A stretch of DNA of 64,000 bases from Mikania micrantha (Eukaryota; Streptophyta; Magnoliopsida; Asterales; Asteraceae), in contig CM018690.1 of assembly GCA_009363875.1 (NCBI GenBank), forward strand, positions 36,275,445 through 36,339,444, written 5' to 3'. Shown here piece by piece: positions 61,470 to 64,000 of this stretch (position 1 is the stretch's first letter; each line of letters begins with the position of its first letter). A program made the position numbers and the translations under genes. The notes under the pieces were generated by a model. The model made no database searches. It was not told the origin of the DNA and worked only from the letters and a program-made list of their open reading frames with translations.

Positions 61470-61945
61470 CTCTGAATCTATTCGGGCAGCCCACTGATGA
61501 ACTGTTCGATCTTCTTGTATTCTGGCGTTACCATTGCCGAGCATAGCTTGCACAGCTCGTGAAATCGAGTGCAGTACTGCTCGATTTCAGAGCCCACCAT
61601 CTTCAGCACCTAGAATTCAGCTTCCAGTTTCCTAATTTCATCACGAGGACAGTACTCCTCTTGTAGCAGTCGGGTGAAGTCAGTCCAGCTCATGGAATTA
61701 GCACCATCTAATCCCAATGTTTGAACATGGGTATTCCACCATGTGAGGCCTGGTCCCTCCAGTGTACCGGTTGCATACTTAACCCGGTTTTCTTCAGCAC
61801 ATTCGCACATGGCGAATACAGACTCCACTTTCTCCACCCAGTGGAGCATTCCGACTGCTCCTTCGGTGCCCTTGAATTTGTGCGGGTGGCAGTTCAGGAA
61901 GGACTTGAAGGAACATCCCTTCCCATTATTGTCGTTTAACCCTGT
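61470..61945 (-). pseudogene. Gag capsid domain (chromovirus)
   Basis: HPHKFKGTEGAVGMLHWVEK, VKYATGTLEGPGLTWWNTHV, and LLQEEYCPRDEIRKLEAEF identify a Retrotrans_gag domain. TAG near 61607 and 61480 interrupt it. The start may be spliced to 62021-62168 (see the 61943-62020 entry). Confidence 0.78.
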
Positions 61946-62020
61946 TTGTTAGAAACCAGTGTCGTGTGTTAGTATCGTGTTAGCAACACTATGTTAGTCA
62001 AGTTAGGCAAGTGTTAGTAC
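61943..62020 (-). other. Possible 78-bp intron in gag
   Basis: On - GTACTAAC...TTCTAACAAACAG. Removing it joins the short N-terminal ORF (62168 down) in frame to the capsid ORF and removes the stops between them. The CTAAC near the acceptor could serve as branch site. It is a prediction from splice signals and phase only. Confidence 0.4.
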
Positions 62021-62168
62021 AGTTGTTGTTCCCACTAGTTTCGCTATGTTGGCGACTTGCTTCATAATCGGCAATTGCCTTGTTGACCCGTCGGTCAACT
62101 ATCATTTTGATAACGGCGGCATCCAGTGTCCGCCTAGCAGGACGCGTGTACGGTCCTCTTCCCGCCAT
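61998..62168 (-). CDS. Short N-terminal gag ORF (56 codons)
   Basis: MAGRGPYTRPARRTLDAA..., then NKAIADYEASRQ, resembles the N-terminus of plant Ty3/gypsy gag. It ends at TGA unless the 61943-62020 segment is spliced out. ATG at 62168 is the first in this frame. Confidence 0.5.
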   Translation of the reverse strand: MAGRGPYTRPARRTLDAAVIKMIVDRRVNKAIADYEASRQHSETSGNNNCTNTCLT

Positions 62169-62446
62169 GTATCTTTCTATACATAAGGGATAGAGTATTA
62201 GTTAGCACATGTTAGAGGGTTAGCCAATGTCATGTCAGATGTCATATCAAGTGTTATGTTAGATGTTATGTCAGCAATCAACCATAGTCAAATCATGCGA
62301 TAAATAAATCAAAATACCATTCTCATTAATATAAGCTTTGAAGTACAACGGTTTTTCAAAAGATAATAGTAACATAAGTTTGTACGAGCACATCCCGCCC
62401 GTTTAGGCAATATAAAAGAAAACATAACATAAAATAAACAGTACAA

Positions 62447-63178
62447 CTAGTCCGTATCTATGGTGACATGTGATATGTCGCTATCAGAATCTCCATCAGC
62501 ATCATCCTCCTCTGGATCCTCGTTGGGATCCTCATCAAAGTCTCCTTCTTCGAGGTCATTGACCTCGAATTGGGGACCGTCATCCTGTGGTGGTTCCTCA
62601 ATAAACTGCGTGGCCCACGCGTTAAGCATGGCCTCGCTAGCTTGGACCATCGCCTGAGTCTCCTCGTTGGCGACCCGATTCTCCGTAATGCGTCTGTCAT
62701 GCTCCTGCATGACATCCACCATCTGTCCGTGTTGACTTATCAGCTGGGACACCTGGAGACGTATGGTCTCCACCTGCTCCTCCAACCTGTCATTACGCCT
62801 TTCAAGGCGGTCGTTCTTCTCTCGAAGAACGCGGATCTCGTCCGACAACTCCCTGCTCCTCCAGATCTCACGCCGTGTGCATGCCACATGAGCTGCGAAG
62901 GCCTGCTCCAATGGCACCCTGAGCGGCGGTAGTCGAGGGCCTGTGGATGTATCGCCGGGATGACGATATGGAGGTACCCTCTCTCCGACGATCCACTCCT
63001 GTATCACTGTGGGGAGCCATCCCCAATATCGAGCTCGTGCCACGTGTCGAGTCCGCCTTTCCATTTCAGCATCGACCTGTGCCACTATGTCGTGGACTCG
63101 TCGTCGGCTCTCTGCCGCCATATCGTCAGTGGTCGGGAGTCTGTCTGAGTTCCTCCTGGCATCGTTGTTGTCGGCCAT
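62447..63178 (-). CDS. Extra 243-aa ORF between PBS and gag
   Basis: Uninterrupted from ATG at 63178. The N-terminus is charged (MADNNDARRNSDRL). A coiled coil (SDEIRVLREKNDRLERRNDR, LEEQVETIRLQVSQLI) spans about residues 105-165. The C-terminal 40 residues are Asp/Glu-rich (EEGDFDEDPNEDPEEDDADG). It resembles a gag-like accessory protein; I recognise no catalytic motif. It is striking that it stays open while the rest of gag-pol is broken. Confidence 0.62.
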   Translation of the reverse strand: MADNNDARRNSDRLPTTDDMAAESRRRVHDIVAQVDAEMERRTRHVARARYWGWLPTVIQEWIVGERVPPYRHPGDTSTGPRLPPLRVPLEQAFAAHVACTRREIWRSRELSDEIRVLREKNDRLERRNDRLEEQVETIRLQVSQLISQHGQMVDVMQEHDRRITENRVANEETQAMVQASEAMLNAWATQFIEEPPQDDGPQFEVNDLEEGDFDEDPNEDPEEDDADGDSDSDISHVTIDTD

Positions 63179-63320
63179 CCTGTAAGTCTTAAGTTAGTAA
63201 ACAATAGTTTAACGTAAATAATAACATCATCAATGTGCAAGTTCTAAGTGTAGTGTCTAAAGTTGAGCAATGGCTATAGTCTAAGTTTACTACATGCAAA
63301 CCTAGTTCTCTATAACCAAG

Positions 63321-63332
63321 GCTCTGATACCA
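63321..63332 (-). promoter_or_regulatory. Primer binding site, initiator tRNA-Met
   Basis: TGGTATCAGAGC on -, three bases inside the 5' LTR end (63336). It is complementary to the 3' end of plant initiator tRNA-Met, the usual primer of chromoviruses. Confidence 0.9.
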
Positions 63333-63335
63333 GTC

Positions 63336-64000
63336 TGTCACACCCCCAAATTCCCACTCGTGGTGTCAGTCCACGTGGGTGTGACGTGGCCAGAATCATA
63401 GCTCAAGGTCATATAGAACACCTCTATATGCGTTTACAATCACAATGTTTGACATACAAGCAATAAAACAGTTTGCAGCGGAAAATAATATAATAAGTTA
63501 AGTAGCGGAAAATAACGTGTTTGATATATGCAGCGGAAAATAAATAGTTGTCAGACACAACATTGTATCAATACATAACATAAATAAAATTGTTTTTCAA
63601 AAGACAGATATCATGAATGCGGGATCCTATGCTCATAATCTCTACGTGCATTCCTGGCTTCCATAGCCTGCTAGTTACCTGAGAATACAAGTTAGAAAAA
63701 GTGTCAACACAATGGTTGGTGAGTTCACAGGTTTTGATATACATATAGTAATAAAAGTGTGTCATGTTGTTTATCAAATGTTAGTACCGAGCCCTAGGCT
63801 CCAAGTGTCAGTGCGTCACTACCGAACTAGACCTGTTTGTACTTGCCTCCACTGCGTCTCGTACACACAGTAAATTAGGTCAGAGTTTGCACGGGTTATG
63901 ACACCCAGTCAACATAGTGCCCCGTGGGGTTGGTCATACCCTAATGGATCCATCCAAATCTACCACGTTGTTCGTACATTAACGGTAAGACTTTGTGAGG
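63336..64000 (-). repeat. Chromovirus 5' LTR (partial, runs out of window)
   Basis: Begins (on +) TGTCACACCCCC, as at 56892. It matches the 3' LTR to about 63855 and then holds at least 145 bp missing from the 3' LTR. It also has about 15 bp extra near 63472. Confidence 0.85.

Larger units (their letters stand above)
56892..64000 (-). mobile_element. Chromovirus (Ty3/gypsy with chromodomain), nested in the ATHILA-like gag
   Basis: On - in order: 5' LTR (from beyond 64000 to 63336), PBS 63321-63332, 243-aa ORF, gag, NC/PR, RT, RNase H, INT, chromodomain, PPT, 3' LTR (57529-56892). The domain order and chromodomain place it in the Tekay/Del-like chromoviruses (family name inferred). At least five nonsense codons and two frameshifts block translation of gag-pol. 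Confidence 0.85.

Overview
The window is nuclear DNA from a flowering plant, probably a eudicot with a large repeat-rich genome. The evidence is plant-specific repeat families: a FAR1-type Mutator transposase, a chromovirus primed by initiator tRNA-Met, an ATHILA-type ORF, PIF/Harbinger and Helitron-like elements, and tRNA-derived SINEs. I cannot name the species. I see no single-copy host gene that I can defend. Almost every recognisable protein belongs to a mobile element, and most are broken.

Layout. 787-5305, 16882-21532 and 22928-27464 are three solo copies of an LTR about 4.5 kb long, each with a perfect 5-bp target duplication. A fourth, divergent copy (51817-56241) has a damaged end. 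Each has a TATA box near its 3' end and a U3 full of GGCCCA/TGGGCY and CGAAT/CGAAC motifs. 6317-16253 is a Mutator-like element of about 10 kb with two convergent genes: a spliced Ulp1-like peptidase gene on + and a FAR1-type transposase on -. Its non-coding DNA is packed with copies of an ATGGTGTTTT word that reads toward the middle from both ends. 28.4-31.2 kb is a cluster of foldback MITEs, several set in TA repeats. 31998-35212 holds two PIF/Harbinger derivatives with TTA duplications. 35445-36034 is a 590-bp solo LTR. 36.5-37.4 kb and 44.3 kb hold SINEs. 37630-42997 is a 2-kb tandem duplication; one copy carries a 1,245-bp Mutator-like MITE (39706-40950) built from inverted arrays of ATTGTGTCTTTT, and the other copy keeps the empty site.

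46.3-64 kb is a nested retrotransposon block on the - strand. An ATHILA/Tat-like element has gag, protease and an ATHILA ORF, but an OTU-like fragment and a 66-bp minisatellite lie where reverse transcriptase would be expected. Its gag is split twice, by the fourth long LTR and by a chromovirus (56892 to beyond 64000). The chromovirus shows PBS, an extra 5' ORF, gag, PR, RT, RNase H, INT, chromodomain, PPT and LTRs, with several nonsense codons and frameshifts.

The most unusual signal is the inward-pointing word lattice of the 10-kb Mutator element, with its close parallel in the 1.2-kb Mutator MITE. A second point is that nine of the ten frameshifts I could place lie in mononucleotide runs, so part of the apparent gene decay may be consensus error.
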